Shown: positions 1-9,566, counted from the stretch's first letter. The stretch: 64,000 nucleotides of DNA from [Eubacterium] yurii (GCA_900167215.1 FUZS01000004.1:159380-223379), one strand, 5' to 3'. Translations and numbers: made by a program. The notes: generated from the letters alone by a model not told the origin.

Positions 1-1
1 A

Positions 2-3000
2 GGAATAGATGGCGGAAAGTATTTTAATAAGAAGATACCTTTCGGATTTAACTATGCCGATAGAAATACAAATATTAAAGAAGGTAAGATACAATCTCAC
101 GGTATGCACGTTGCAGGTATAGTAGCTGCAAACGGAAAAAAATTAAAAGGTGTTGCTCCAAATGCTCAGCTTGCTATAATGAGGGTATTTGGTCAAAACA
201 GCATGGGTACTACACCTGTAATCTACAACAAGGCTATAGATGATGCGGTAAAAATGGGTGTTGACAGTATCAACATGAGTTTGGGTGCTACAGGTACTAC
301 AGACGGAAGAATGGAACAAACTACTATAAACGCATTGCAAAAAGCTCAAGAAGCCGGAATAGTAGTGGCAATAGCCATAGGTAATGACGGATTCATGGGA
401 TTTGGCTTACTTGACGGACATCCTGCGACAAATCCTGATATAGGACTTACAAACTCTCCTGGGGTTGCAGACCTTTCATTGGCTGTTGCATCGGTAGATA
501 ATGTAAAAATAAAACAAAAAGGAATACTACTTAATACTAATCCTGTAACAAAGATACTCTACCAACCTTCAGATGAGACTCCTTTCCCTTCAGATTACAA
601 GAATTTTGTGCATGTAAACGAGGGATATGAGGAAGATTACCAAAAAGCGGAAGTAAAAGGAAAGATAGCACTTATAAAGCGTGGTGACAAACCAAACAGA
701 AAAGATGAAATGACTTTCGCCCAAAAGGTAAAAATTGCCCAAGATAAGGGTGCAGTAGCGGCAATAGTATATGACAATGTTGCAGATGCTTCACTTGTTC
801 ACATGGGAGGATTTAAGGAAGCGGGAGTAACTATACCTTCATGCTTCATAAGCAAAAAAGACGGCGAAACAATGATAGCAAATCCTAATGTGACTGTAAA
901 GGTTGATACTGAAGAGTCATATTTGCAAAATCCTAACGGATACAAGGCATCATCTTTCTCAAGTTGGGGTATGACTCCTGAAGGAAACTTGAAGCCTGAT
1001 ATATCTGCTCCGGGTGGACAGATCTACTCAAGTTTAAATGATAACAACTATGGTCTTATGAGCGGTACATCAATGGCTACACCACATGTTGCCGGCGGTA
1101 TAGCAGTAGTTAAGGAATATGTTGAAAAGAAATTCCCTAATGTTAGCGGAACTGAAAAACATCAACTTATCAAAAATCTGCTTATGAGTACAGCAGTACC
1201 TTATGTAGATAAGACTACAAAGGCATTTTCATCACCAAGATCACAAGGTGCCGGTCTGATGAACCTTAACAGAGCTGTAAGCTCAAGCGTAGTAATACTT
1301 GGAACAAACAATATATCAAGTATTAATCTAAGAAATATTACAGATAACAATGTAGTAATAAAGGGCAAGTTGAAAAACTATTCAAGTGAATCTAAGACGT
1401 TTGACTATTATGCACAACTAAATACAGATATGGTCGAAAACGGAATAGCTATACTTAAGCCACAAAAAGTCCAAGATACAGAAAATAGCAAGAAATCAAT
1501 AACTGTTGCCGGAAATTCAGAGACTGAATTTGAAGTGAAATTCAGCTTGGACGACAGTGAAGTTGAAGCTCTCAAAAAAGACAGACCTAAGGGATTCTTC
1601 CTTGAAGGTTATGTAGTATTTGAAAATACAAATAAAAATGTAAATGAAGAAATATCTATTCCTTTCGTAGGATTCAAGGGTGACTGGAACAATCTTCAAG
1701 TAATAGAAGACAGTATATATGATATGGTAAGCCAAGGTAAAAGACCGACTTACTATGAAGTGTCTGACAGAACTGCCTATCCGTTTACTCATATCCAATC
1801 AAAATCAGAAGGTAAGGATGTACTCCTTGGAGAAGATCCTGCAAGCACATATAAGGATCCTAAGTTCAACAAGAATAAGATAGCTTTTTCACCTAATGGT
1901 GACGGAAGAGCAGAAGAAATACAATTCGTAGGAACATTCTTAAGAAACTACAAAGATGTTGTAATAGAAGCATATACTGAAGGCAACAAAGTCGATCCTA
2001 TATACAGCTTCAAAAAAAATGATGACTTTGGAACTAAGAACTATTTTATCTCAGGATTCGGTGGACCAAACCTTACTACTACAAAGACGCACTGGAAATG
2101 GGATGGCAAAAATGCAACATCAGAAGTGATGAAAGACGGTAATTATATATTTGCTGTCAATGTAAAACCTGACGGATCAGACAAAACTATAGCTAATCAA
2201 AGGATGGAATTCCCTGTAATCATAGATACAGTACATCCAAGAATAGTAAAGAGCAGCTATGATCAAGCTAAGGGTGAATATACACTTTCAGAAGTAGAAG
2301 AAAAAGGATCAGGTATAAGAACTCAAGTAATAACTATAGGAGAAAATGATAATAAAAAAGAATACAAAGCTGATGAAAAAGGCGTATTCAAACTTCCTCC
2401 AAATACTGATCCTAAGACAGCAACTCTTAAGATATCAGACTATGCTTACAATACAGTAGAACTTAGACTTGACAATTCTTTAAGAACAGGTAATGAAAAG
2501 ACTGTAATAGTTTCGCCTGTAATAGCTACAGGAAGTGTACCACTAAATAAATTCAAATATATGGTACTAGATAAAGATGAAAAGGCAGTAAGTGCTTACG
2601 ACCTTAAAGAAGGTGAATACACATTGATGATATACAATGTGGAAGATCCGTTTGAGCTTGCAGAAGAGTCTAATCGTATCAAATTTACAATAGGCAAGGA
2701 TGATAAGGACAAAGTTGTAAAAGTAAGATTCAACTACAAAAATAGAAAACAAGTAACTATGCAAGTTACAAAACCTAGAAATGTAAAATTAAAAATAGTT
2801 GCTATAGAAGTTAATACAGGTGTAGAATATGAAGCTACTCCATTGAGCGATATCCAATTTGCAGTAAATCTTCCTCCGGGATCATATATCACTAGAGTAA
2901 GAGAACTGGATGATAAATACTATGCCACTATAAATAATTCCATATTTGGAGTAAGTGAACATGGAATAGTAGGTATAAATCCTTCAGTTAATGTAGCTAT

Positions 3001-4522
3001 GAAAGATATGAAGGATACTGTAATCAATGTAGACAGAGGAGATTATAGCGGAGCATTCAAGTTAGTATTTAAGGGCAAGGACGAGCTTAAGACAACTTAT
3101 GAATTTGAATTTGCAAAGGGAGAAAGTACAAAGAAAGTACAGCTTCCGGTAAAATTAGCATTTAATGTATATATAACTGATATAGAAGGTTATGCTATAG
3201 AAGAAACTTCTTATAGAGTTGTATATCCTGTAAAACCGTTGAATATCAAACTTTTAAAAGGTGCTAAACTCATACCAGTGCCTGTAGAGAAAAATGAACT
3301 TTCTATATTGATAAACAAGGCTAAGACTCTTAAGGAAGAAAACTATGAAGCAAATAGCTGGTCAGTATTTGAAAAGGTACTTGATAAGGCTGAAAAAATC
3401 TTAAACAATGAAAAATCAAATCAAAATCAGGTAAATGAAGTTGTTAAAGAGCTTCAAAAGGCTATGGATGATCTTCTACCTAAGGATAGAGGAGACAAGA
3501 CTAAGCTAAAAGCTAAGATAGAAGAAGCTGAGAAAATATACAATGGCCTAAATGACGACTATACTGAAGAAAGTAAGGCTTATTTACAAATCACTATAGA
3601 AGCAGGAAGAATGATATTAAGATCTGACGATCCTAAGTACAATACTAAAAAACATATAGATGATACTATAGCAATGATTGACAGAGGAATAAGAAACCTT
3701 ACTCGTAAAGACGGTAAAGTAAATAAGGTAGAACTTGAAAGCAATATAAAACAAGCTGAAGAATTAATTAAAAATGCAAATCTATATACTGATGCTTCAA
3801 TAAATCAATTGAAAGATATTCTTGAAGATGCAAAAGATGTATTTACAAGAGAATCAGCTACAAAAGATGAAGTACAAAGTATGGTAGAAACATTGAAGAC
3901 TTATATTGAAAATGTAGAATCAAAGGCTGACAAGAGAGAGCTTCAAGAAGAAATTAAACTTTCATCAAGTATAAAACTTGAACTTTACAATCTTGAAGGA
4001 AAGGCAGAATTTAGAATAGCACTTGAAAATGCAAAAAATGTATATGCAAGCAAGAGAGCACTACAAAACGAAATAGATGCTGCTAAAAACGAATTAAAAC
4101 AAAGAAGAGAAGCGCTTGTACTCAAAGGTCAAGAAAGCAAGGAAGTATGGAATGTTCCGGTGAAAGTAAAAGTTCAAGGAACTGAAGAAATCTCTCCTGC
4201 AAATGACTTTATAAATGCAACTGTAAAAGCTGAAAAGATAAAAGGTACTGAAAACTACAGATATACAATAAGTACAAAGACTGTAGGATTTGAACTAAAC
4301 AATACAAATCTGACAGCTGAAATAGGCAGACTTGCTCTAATGCTAAACGGCAGTGAAACACAAGTTTCTAAACAAAACTCAGGCTCTGAAGTACAATATG
4401 TATTTGAAGGCGCTAAGCTGGATAAGATTGAATCAGTATTTAACATTGACGTTCTTGATGAACTTGGAGACAGTGCTATAAGAGGAACAATTGTGCTTGA
4501 TTGGGCAAATGCAACAAAATAG
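2..4522 (+). CDS. Cell-surface subtilisin-like serine protease (S8 family, C5a-peptidase-like), 5' end outside the window
   Basis: The reading frame is open from base 2, so the gene enters from the left edge; 1,506 residues are visible. The catalytic histidine lies in SHGMHVAGI (codon 98-100) and the nucleophile serine in GTSMATPHVAGG (codon 1070-1072); the catalytic aspartate must lie upstream of the window. A protease-associated (PA) domain is inserted between them at about residues 200-295 of the visible part. After the catalytic domain come Fn3-like beta domains, as in streptococcal C5a peptidase and lactocepin, then about 300 residues of charged helical FIVAR-like repeats (from about nt 3290), and a final beta-rich domain that faintly resembles a NEAT domain. 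No LPXTG motif, SLH repeats or C-terminal membrane anchor is visible, so attachment to the wall is unexplained. The family cleaves extracellular proteins. Family call is firm; substrate unknown. Confidence 0.93.
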   Translation, partial: GIDGGKYFNKKIPFGFNYADRNTNIKEGKIQSHGMHVAGIVAANGKKLKGVAPNAQLAIMRVFGQNSMGTTPVIYNKAIDDAVKMGVDSINMSLGATGTTDGRMEQTTINALQKAQEAGIVVAIAIGNDGFMGFGLLDGHPATNPDIGLTNSPGVADLSLAVASVDNVKIKQKGILLNTNPVTKILYQPSDETPFPSDYKNFVHVNEGYEEDYQKAEVKGKIALIKRGDKPNRKDEMTFAQKVKIAQDKGAVAAIVYDNVADASLVHMGGFKEAGVTIPSCFISKKDGETMIANPNVTVKVDTEESYLQNPNGYKASSFSSWGMTPEGNLKPDISAPGGQIYSSLNDNNYGLMSGTSMATPHVAGGIAVVKEYVEKKFPNVSGTEKHQLIKNLLMSTAVPYVDKTTKAFSSPRSQGAGLMNLNRAVSSSVVILGTNNISSINLRNITDNNVVIKGKLKNYSSESKTFDYYAQLNTDMVENGIAILKPQKVQDTENSKKSITVAGNSETEFEVKFSLDDSEVEALKKDRPKGFFLEGYVVFENTNKNVNEEISIPFVGFKGDWNNLQVIEDSIYDMVSQGKRPTYYEVSDRTAYPFTHIQSKSEGKDVLLGEDPASTYKDPKFNKNKIAFSPNGDGRAEEIQFVGTFLRNYKDVVIEAYTEGNKVDPIYSFKKNDDFGTKNYFISGFGGPNLTTTKTHWKWDGKNATSEVMKDGNYIFAVNVKPDGSDKTIANQRMEFPVIIDTVHPRIVKSSYDQAKGEYTLSEVEEKGSGIRTQVITIGENDNKKEYKADEKGVFKLPPNTDPKTATLKISDYAYNTVELRLDNSLRTGNEKTVIVSPVIATGSVPLNKFKYMVLDKDEKAVSAYDLKEGEYTLMIYNVEDPFELAEESNRIKFTIGKDDKDKVVKVRFNYKNRKQVTMQVTKPRNVKLKIVAIEVNTGVEYEATPLSDIQFAVNLPPGSYITRVRELDDKYYATINNSIFGVSEHGIVGINPSVNVAMKDMKDTVINVDRGDYSGAFKLVFKGKDELKTTYEFEFAKGESTKKVQLPVKLAFNVYITDIEGYAIEETSYRVVYPVKPLNIKLLKGAKLIPVPVEKNELSILINKAKTLKEENYEANSWSVFEKVLDKAEKILNNEKSNQNQVNEVVKELQKAMDDLLPKDRGDKTKLKAKIEEAEKIYNGLNDDYTEESKAYLQITIEAGRMILRSDDPKYNTKKHIDDTIAMIDRGIRNLTRKDGKVNKVELESNIKQAEELIKNANLYTDASINQLKDILEDAKDVFTRESATKDEVQSMVETLKTYIENVESKADKRELQEEIKLSSSIKLELYNLEGKAEFRIALENAKNVYASKRALQNEIDAAKNELKQRREALVLKGQESKEVWNVPVKVKVQGTEEISPANDFINATVKAEKIKGTENYRYTISTKTVGFELNNTNLTAEIGRLALMLNGSETQVSKQNSGSEVQYVFEGAKLDKIESVFNIDVLDELGDSAIRGTIVLDWANATK

Positions 4523-4657
4523 TTTTGTAAAAAGTATCAAGATATTAAAATTATGATACTGAAAAATGCAAAAATTCAAAAAATGGAAAATTGCAAAAAA
4601 TAAGCTAAAAATCCAAAAATAAAAAGATTAAAGCTGATATTTTAAAATCTCAGCAAC

Positions 4658-4689
4658 AAAAAAGGTACACAAGATTGTGTGCCTTTTTT
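4658..4689 (+). terminator. Rho-independent terminator of the subtilase gene
   Basis: A 15-bp stem (4658-4672 with 4675-4689, one G-T wobble, GA loop) starts with six A and ends in six T, 136 nt after the stop codon. The A-tract makes it potentially bidirectional. Confidence 0.85.
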
Positions 4690-4696
4690 GATATAA

Positions 4697-4813
4697 TACT
4701 AATCACCATTTATAATGCCAATATTATTATTTTACAAAATTATACTTTTTGCAGATTGTCAATAATTTTGCTATAATAAAATCACATGACTTTTTGATAG
4801 GTTTTTAGTATAA
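4697..4813 (+). repeat. Repeat family B, copy 1
   Basis: Non-coding AT-rich element starting ACTAATCACCATTTATAATG and ending near GGTTTTTAGTATAA. The same two ends recur at 26061-26174, 27436-27555, 46572-46686, 54726-54837 and, inverted, at 40610-40724. The internal part is diverged between copies. Confidence 0.6.
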
Positions 4814-4821
4814 CATTAACC

Positions 4822-4850
4822 TTTACTCAATGTGTATTTTATGTTACAAT
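4822..4850 (+). promoter_or_regulatory. Promoter of a candidate small RNA
   Basis: TTTACT (4822-4827), exactly 17 nt, then TACAAT (4845-4850), with no open reading frame downstream. It begins just after repeat B copy 1. The expected start point is about 4857, the first base of the folded element that follows. Confidence 0.55.
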
Positions 4851-4856
4851 CATCTT

Positions 4857-4943
4857 GGCTCACCTTTAAGATTCCCTCTTTTGATATATAACAGTTTCCG
4901 ATTTAATCTTAAATCGAATGCCTGTATAAGGTGAGCTGTTTTT
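4857..4943 (+). ncRNA. Candidate small structured RNA of about 87 nt
   Basis: The segment is closed by GCTCACCTT (4858-4866) pairing with AAGGTGAGC (4928-4936), directly followed by a T-tract, so the closing helix itself could act as terminator. Inside it ACAG pairs with CTGT around a CGATTTA/TAAATCG hairpin. A consensus-spaced promoter sits immediately upstream. I do not recognise it: it lacks the helix-8 loop of SRP RNA and the T-box motif. It lies between two genes that converge on it. It could also be a fossil attenuator or part of a repeat. Confidence 0.4.
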
Positions 4944-4968
4944 ATGCAATTTTTTAAATTTTATGCTA

Positions 4969-5097
4969 ATACTAAATTCTAATAAAATAATGGACAAATA
5001 TTTTTCAGTGCATTTATAATAAAGTCATGAATCATATGCTATTTTTTAAAAAATGATTGATGAAAATTATCCATAGATTAAATAGATAATAGTATAA
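4969..5097 (-). repeat. Repeat family A, copy 1 (inverted)
   Basis: The reverse complement aligns almost end to end with 36008-36130: both have TCTATTTAATCTATRGATAA near one end, TGACTTTATTRTAAATGC in the middle and TCCATTATTYTATTAGA at the other end. The two ends of the element are themselves imperfect inverted repeats, as in a MITE. Confidence 0.65.
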
Positions 5098-5110
5098 TAT
5101 TTTATTAATA

Positions 5111-6883
5111 TTAAAATCCTGTATTCAATAGCCTGTAAAGTTTTTCAAAGTAGCTATTACTAAGCTTGGCATTTGATATCTCCTCTTTTAGTACATTCGG
5201 ATAGTCGGTTATTATTGCAGATATGCCCTTGTGAATGTACTTTTCCATTAGGTCAATATCGTTTATAGTCCAGACAAATACTTCTTTATTATCATTTTTT
5301 GCTTGAAAATTTAGCACATCGTTGTACGAAAAGTTTTCTATTGCAAAAAAGTCCACATTTGTCTGTGCAAATATTCCAAACTGCATTGGAATTACATATC
5401 CTGTTTCTATTTGAGGCTCCTTTTCTTCCAACTCTTCCATGACATTTAAATCAAGAGACATTACCTTATAGCTTTTTTCCACACCTAATTTTTTCATCTC
5501 GTCTATAAAAATATCCACATAGTTGCTTGGCTCTCCTCCATGCGGTTTTAACTCCACGAGAAGCTTTATATTAAGCTGCTTTGCCTTTTTTACAAATTCT
5601 TCAAAAGAGACTATCCTGCTTTTAAACTTGCCCTGCCTTATCGTTAGTCCATCTACCTCGTCAAAGTTCATATCTTGTACTTTTCTATTCACTCCGGCAA
5701 GTCTTTTGAGATTGAAATCGTGCATTACGACAAATTTATTATCCTTTGTGAGCAATATATCCACTTCTACATAATCTGCTCCAATCTTTGCTGCTGCTTC
5801 CAAGGCTTCAATGGAGTTTTCCACAGCCTTTTGTGTATAGCCTCTGTGAGCTATTACCAGTATTTTTTCATTGAGAGGCTCTGAAAACATCTGATAGCCT
5901 TCATGTCCCAAGACTATAATTAGAGTAAAACTCAAGATAGTAGCAAAGACCTTACGTTTTTTGAGCTTATCATCTCGAGAGTATTTTATATCAGGTGAAA
6001 AGTCCTCCTGTTGCATTAAAACCTTAACTATTACAGAAATCATAGTTACCTTAGTAATGGCTACAAAGAAGAAGATGATTATCCGCATTAAGGTGTAAAA
6101 AATCGTGTTGTAAAGTGGAATATTTCCGCTCACGTCAATCATATCAAAGACGAAAGCCAATAAACTGATACTTATTGAACTTATAATAAGAATTATAAAC
6201 TGTAAAGTCCCAAGTAGAGCTAAAAATTTTATCTTTCCCTTTTTCGTCATATCAAAACTTTTTTTCATATTTAAAGAAAAAGAGTTGTTGTTGATTACGG
6301 TAAGCGGTATGGAAAAAATCAATCTCAAGTTTGCATAGCCACATATAAGAGCTAAGATGACTAAAGAAAATTTGCCTATATTAGTCTTTGATATTTCTCC
6401 TGTGATAAAGGCGGGTATGCTTAGTTTTTCAGAAAATATTGAGCTTAAACCTAAATTTGATAAAGGTATCATCAATATGAAATATATGATGAAGAAGAAA
6501 AGCTGTCTTATCCGGAGTTTCTTCCATTTCATAAAGGCTGTTCTTATATTTTTTGACCATGAAAAAAATCCGTCATTATACGAAAAGTACACCATTAGAG
6601 TAAGTGCTGAAAATTCAATAAAGGTCAGCGCACTTATAAGTAAAAACAGTATGATAAGTAAGGCTATGCTAAGCGGATTGTCAAACAGCTCAAAAAAATT
6701 GTCAATATTGAGATTTTCAAGACCGGAGCTTATAAGTATGAGCTGAAATACAAATCTTATCAGGAAGCTTCCAATAGACGACAGTATGAGTTGCAAAAAG
6801 ACCGCCTTTATGTAGAAGCTGAATTTATTGTCATATATGTTTTTTCGCACATCCTTACGCATTTGTTTGATGTTGATATTCAT
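5111..6883 (-). CDS. Membrane-anchored glycerophosphodiester phosphodiesterase (GlpQ/UgpQ-type)
   Basis: This 590-residue protein hydrolyses glycerophosphodiesters to sn-glycerol 3-phosphate and an alcohol. The first ~330 residues hold about six to eight hydrophobic segments, matching the membrane domain often fused to this family in Firmicutes. The C-terminal ~250 residues are the TIM-barrel domain: IAHRGY and VEVD carry the catalytic and metal-binding His, Arg, Glu and Asp; VVMHD supplies the second catalytic His; LVELKPHGG follows. The start is fixed by AAGGAG seven bases before ATG. It stands alone, and is flanked by repeats on the downstream side and a structured leader upstream. The extracellular or cytosolic side of the catalytic domain cannot be judged here. 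Confidence 0.92.
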   Translation of the reverse strand: MNINIKQMRKDVRKNIYDNKFSFYIKAVFLQLILSSIGSFLIRFVFQLILISSGLENLNIDNFFELFDNPLSIALLIILFLLISALTFIEFSALTLMVYFSYNDGFFSWSKNIRTAFMKWKKLRIRQLFFFIIYFILMIPLSNLGLSSIFSEKLSIPAFITGEISKTNIGKFSLVILALICGYANLRLIFSIPLTVINNNSFSLNMKKSFDMTKKGKIKFLALLGTLQFIILIISSISISLLAFVFDMIDVSGNIPLYNTIFYTLMRIIIFFFVAITKVTMISVIVKVLMQQEDFSPDIKYSRDDKLKKRKVFATILSFTLIIVLGHEGYQMFSEPLNEKILVIAHRGYTQKAVENSIEALEAAAKIGADYVEVDILLTKDNKFVVMHDFNLKRLAGVNRKVQDMNFDEVDGLTIRQGKFKSRIVSFEEFVKKAKQLNIKLLVELKPHGGEPSNYVDIFIDEMKKLGVEKSYKVMSLDLNVMEELEEKEPQIETGYVIPMQFGIFAQTNVDFFAIENFSYNDVLNFQAKNDNKEVFVWTINDIDLMEKYIHKGISAIITDYPNVLKEEISNAKLSNSYFEKLYRLLNTGF

Positions 6884-6950
6884 ATTTCTCCTTTAGTTCA
6901 GACCATAGTAATGCAGATATAAGTTTATAGTCAAAATAAATTTAGCATAT

Positions 6951-7067
6951 TTAAAAAGCAAAACATGATTTGCTATAATTGAGTGATAATATTATATAAG
7001 GCATTTAAATAATAGTCTATCAGCTTTTATAGACAGATAAGAGTTTAAATGTCTTACCTTATATTTA
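6951..7067 (+). promoter_or_regulatory. Promoter followed by a long inverted repeat, divergent to the phosphodiesterase gene
   Basis: TTAAAA (6951-6956), 17 nt, then TGC-TATAAT (-10 at 6974-6979) forms an extended -10 promoter pointing toward rpsJ. About 20 nt after the likely start an imperfect palindrome runs from AAGGCATTTAAA to TTTAAATGTCTT with an inner GTCTAT/ATAGAC hairpin, ending near 7067. No T-tract follows, so it is not a typical terminator. It may be an upstream promoter of the ribosomal operon or a separate short RNA. Confidence 0.4.
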
Positions 7068-7218
7068 ATCCAAGCATATAAGTCTTAATTATTTTAATCA
7101 TAATTTAAAAACTACTATAATAATATAATAAAATAAAGTTATAAAAAAAGTCTTACATTTTACAAAAAAAGTTTTAAAAAAAATTAAATAAATTTTTTGA
7201 AAAAATTTTAAAAAATTA

Positions 7219-7247
7219 TTGTAAAATTTTTAAAAATATAATATAAT
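7219..7247 (+). promoter_or_regulatory. Likely main promoter of the S10-spc-alpha operon
   Basis: TTGTAA (7219-7224), 17 nt, TATAAT (7242-7247) inside a very A/T-rich block rich in A-tracts, the kind of UP element expected for a ribosomal protein operon. The predicted start near 7254 leaves a 5' leader of about 345 nt before rpsJ. Confidence 0.65.
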
Positions 7248-7253
7248 ACTCAA

Positions 7254-7599
7254 ATATGTTTTGAGAAAAATTAAAACATATCAGCGATGATACAAAAGGT
7301 TGCCCGATATCGAGGGAATTTTTGTGGAGCGAGTAAACATCTTGAATGTTGCGACAAATCTGTTTAATTTAAGTTTATAGTGACGTGCTTTTCTGTGGGG
7401 TAATTTACTAAACACACGGATGCGTTGTTATGAAATTTGTTGTAATTCAGAAGGTGTGTAATTCTGAATTTTTTTAATGGAAAAAGACAAAACACACGGA
7501 TGGGTTGTACAGGAAAAACTCAGATAAAGTTGTTGAAATATCAGCAAATTTATTAAACAGTGGTCGTACAAAAAAAGTACGATAGGAGGTTAATTGTAA
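7254..7599 (+). promoter_or_regulatory. Long structured 5' leader of the S10 operon with duplicated motif
   Basis: The leader is non-coding and has a base composition unlike the flanking AT-rich DNA. The motif ACACACGGATGSGTTGT occurs twice, at 7412-7428 and 7492-7508, on either side of an intrinsic terminator. A TCGTAC/GTACGA hairpin with an A7 loop (7564-7582) stops just before the GGAGG of rpsJ. In enterobacteria the corresponding leader is bound by L4, which lowers transcription and translation of the operon; whether L4 or another signal acts here is inference. Confidence 0.6.
7444..7475 (+). terminator. Attenuator (intrinsic terminator) inside the S10 leader
   Basis: A perfect 9-bp stem AATTCAGAA/TTCTGAATT with loop GGTGTGTAA is followed by a T7 tract (7469-7475), about 125 nt before rpsJ. 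The loop GTGTGT is complementary to the ACACAC of either flanking repeat, which offers a way to form a competing, antiterminating fold. Confidence 0.65.
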
Positions 7600-7911
7600 A
7601 TGTCAAACAAGCAAAAAATAAGAATCAAATTAAAATCTTATGACCATTCAATACTTGATATGGCGGCTCAAAAAATAGTGGATATAGCTAAGTCTTCTGG
7701 TGCTACAGTAAGCGGACCTGTACCTCTACCAACTAAAAAAGAGATAATAACAATAATAAGAGCTACTCACAAGTATAAGGACTCAAGAGAACAATTTGAA
7801 GTGAGAACTCACAAAAGACTTATTGATATTTTAGAACCAAGTGCCAAAACGGTAGATTCACTAATCAGACTTGATTTACCGGCAGGCATTGAAATTGAAA
7901 TCAAAAAATAA
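7600..7911 (+). CDS. rpsJ: 30S ribosomal protein S10
   Basis: The 103-residue product has the full family length and the typical S10 pattern, including YDHSILD near the start, GPVPLPTKK in the long loop and RTHKRLIDI. It binds the 30S head; in other bacteria it also pairs with NusB for antitermination. ATG is preceded by AGGAGG nine bases upstream. First gene of the operon, behind the attenuated leader. The 76-nt gap to rplC carries a small hairpin (GATTGT/ACAATC, 7947-7961). Confidence 0.98.
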   Translation: MSNKQKIRIKLKSYDHSILDMAAQKIVDIAKSSGATVSGPVPLPTKKEIITIIRATHKYKDSREQFEVRTHKRLIDILEPSAKTVDSLIRLDLPAGIEIEIKK

Positions 7912-7987
7912 TTAAAATAGCGAAGGTATACGCCTTGTCTTAGGATGATTGTATTACAATCCGCTGTAAGAACATGGAGGAAAATTA

Positions 7988-8611
7988 ATGAAAGCAATAA
8001 TGGGAAAGAAATTGGGGATGACTCAAATCTTCGCTGAAGACGGAAGATTGATACCTGTAACTGTAATAGAAGCAGGACCAATGGTAGTTACTCAAATCAA
8101 AACTAAAGAAAATGACGGTTACGAAGCTGTTCAATGTGCTTATGGTGAAATAAAAGAAAAGAACGTGAACAAGCCGTTGAAAGGACATTTCAAAAAAGCG
8201 GGAGTTGGATCAAAAAGACATCTTAGAGAATTTAAGGTAGCCAACATAGCTGACTATCAACTTGCAGGAGAAATAAACGTGGATGTATTCGCTGTAGGTG
8301 ACAAAGTTGATGCTGTTGCAACATCTAAGGGTAAGGGATTCCAAGGACCGATAAAAAGACATGGCCAATCAAGAGGACCTGAAACTCACGGTTCACATTA
8401 TCACAGAGGACCCGGATCAATGGGTATGTGTTCAGATCCGTCAAGAGTATTCAAAGGCAAAAAACTTGCAGGACACATGGGATTTGAAAGAACTACTATA
8501 AAGAATCTTGAAGTCGTTTTAGTTGATAAAGATAAAAATTTAGTTCTTGTAAAAGGCTCAGTTCCCGGACCGAAAAAGGGACTTGTAATTTTAAAAGAAG
8601 CGCATAAATAA
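7988..8611 (+). CDS. rplC: 50S ribosomal protein L3
   Basis: 207 residues starting [15 protein letters not shown], the L3 signature, with the glycine/histidine-rich central loop ([20 protein letters not shown]) that reaches toward the peptidyl transferase centre. L3 is an early assembly protein of the large subunit. GGAGG lies eight bases before the ATG. Second gene of the S10 operon. Confidence 0.98.
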   Translation: MKAIMGKKLGMTQIFAEDGRLIPVTVIEAGPMVVTQIKTKENDGYEAVQCAYGEIKEKNVNKPLKGHFKKAGVGSKRHLREFKVANIADYQLAGEINVDVFAVGDKVDAVATSKGKGFQGPIKRHGQSRGPETHGSHYHRGPGSMGMCSDPSRVFKGKKLAGHMGFERTTIKNLEVVLVDKDKNLVLVKGSVPGPKKGLVILKEAHK

Positions 8612-8637
8612 GACTTAAGTGAAAGGGGGACTAAATA

Positions 8638-9264
8638 ATGCCAAAAATAGACGTACTTGATATAAATGGAAAAGTAGTTGAGCAAATGGAAATATCTGAA
8701 GCTCTTTTTGCAGCTAAGGTAAATGAACATTGCGTATACGAAGCTGTAAAAAATCACCTTGCAAACAAAAGACAAGGAACACAATGCACTAAGACAAGAG
8801 CAGAAGTTAGAGGTGGCGGAAGAAAGCCATGGAGACAAAAAGGTACTGGTAGAGCAAGACAAGGTAGTACAAGATCGCCACAATGGATAGGCGGTGGAGT
8901 AGTATTTGCACCAAAGCCAAGAGATTACAGCTACAAGATAAATAAGAAGATAAAAAGAATTGCTCTTAAGAGCGTGCTTACTGACAAGGTACAAAACAAT
9001 AAGTTGGTTGTTTTGAACGAGCTTGTAATAAGCGATGCAAAGACTAAGGCTTTTGCACAAGTTATGAAGAATCTTCAATTATCAGGAGTTAAGACTCTTT
9101 TTGTAACAAAGGAAAATGACCCTGAAGTTGTAAGATCAGGAAGAAATATCAAAGGTGTGGACATAACATTCGCCAACCTTATAAACACTTATGACATCAT
9201 AAATCATGAAGTTTTGGTTATGACTAAAGATGCCGTTATTAAAGCTCAGGAGGTGTTCGCATAA
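8638..9264 (+). CDS. rplD: 50S ribosomal protein L4
   Basis: 208 residues with the L4 loop [19 protein letters not shown] that enters the exit tunnel. In Escherichia coli L4 represses its own operon through the S10 leader, which makes it the first candidate regulator of the attenuator upstream of rpsJ here. The stop codon overlaps the start of rplW (TAATG), indicating translational coupling. Confidence 0.98.
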   Translation: MPKIDVLDINGKVVEQMEISEALFAAKVNEHCVYEAVKNHLANKRQGTQCTKTRAEVRGGGRKPWRQKGTGRARQGSTRSPQWIGGGVVFAPKPRDYSYKINKKIKRIALKSVLTDKVQNNKLVVLNELVISDAKTKAFAQVMKNLQLSGVKTLFVTKENDPEVVRSGRNIKGVDITFANLINTYDIINHEVLVMTKDAVIKAQEVFA

Positions 9265-9548
9265 TGATATCATACGATATAATCAAAAGACCGGTAATAT
9301 CAGAAAGAAGTATGGAGCAATCAGCTGAGAAGAAATACACTTTTATAGTAGATAAAAAAGCTAACAAGACTCAAATCAAAAAAGCTGTAGAAGAAATATT
9401 TGAAGTAAAAGTTGATAAAGTAAGTACTATGAATTACGACGGTAGAAAAAAGAGAGTAGGTAAGTACGTAGGAACTACAGCGTCATTTAAAAAAGCTATA
9501 GTTAAACTTAGTGCTGACAGCAAAGAAATCGAGATATTTGGAGCATAG
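9264..9548 (+). CDS. rplW: 50S ribosomal protein L23
   Basis: 94 residues with [10 protein letters not shown] at the N-terminus and the family's [14 protein letters not shown] loop. L23 sits at the exit of the peptide tunnel and docks trigger factor and SRP. Its ATG overlaps the rplD stop codon; AGGAGG is inside the rplD 3' end. Confidence 0.98.
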   Translation: MISYDIIKRPVISERSMEQSAEKKYTFIVDKKANKTQIKKAVEEIFEVKVDKVSTMNYDGRKKRVGKYVGTTASFKKAIVKLSADSKEIEIFGA

Positions 9549-9566
9549 TTAAAGGAGTGATAGTAA

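Noticed and set aside
4857..4943. Candidate RNA as SRP RNA, T-box or known riboswitch
   Set aside because: Lacks the GGAA/AGCAG apical loop of SRP RNA and the T-box sequence; no matching riboswitch core seen.
8401..9078. Long minus-strand open frame across rplC/rplD
   Set aside because: Antisense shadow of highly conserved ribosomal genes; low-complexity protein and no ribosome binding site.
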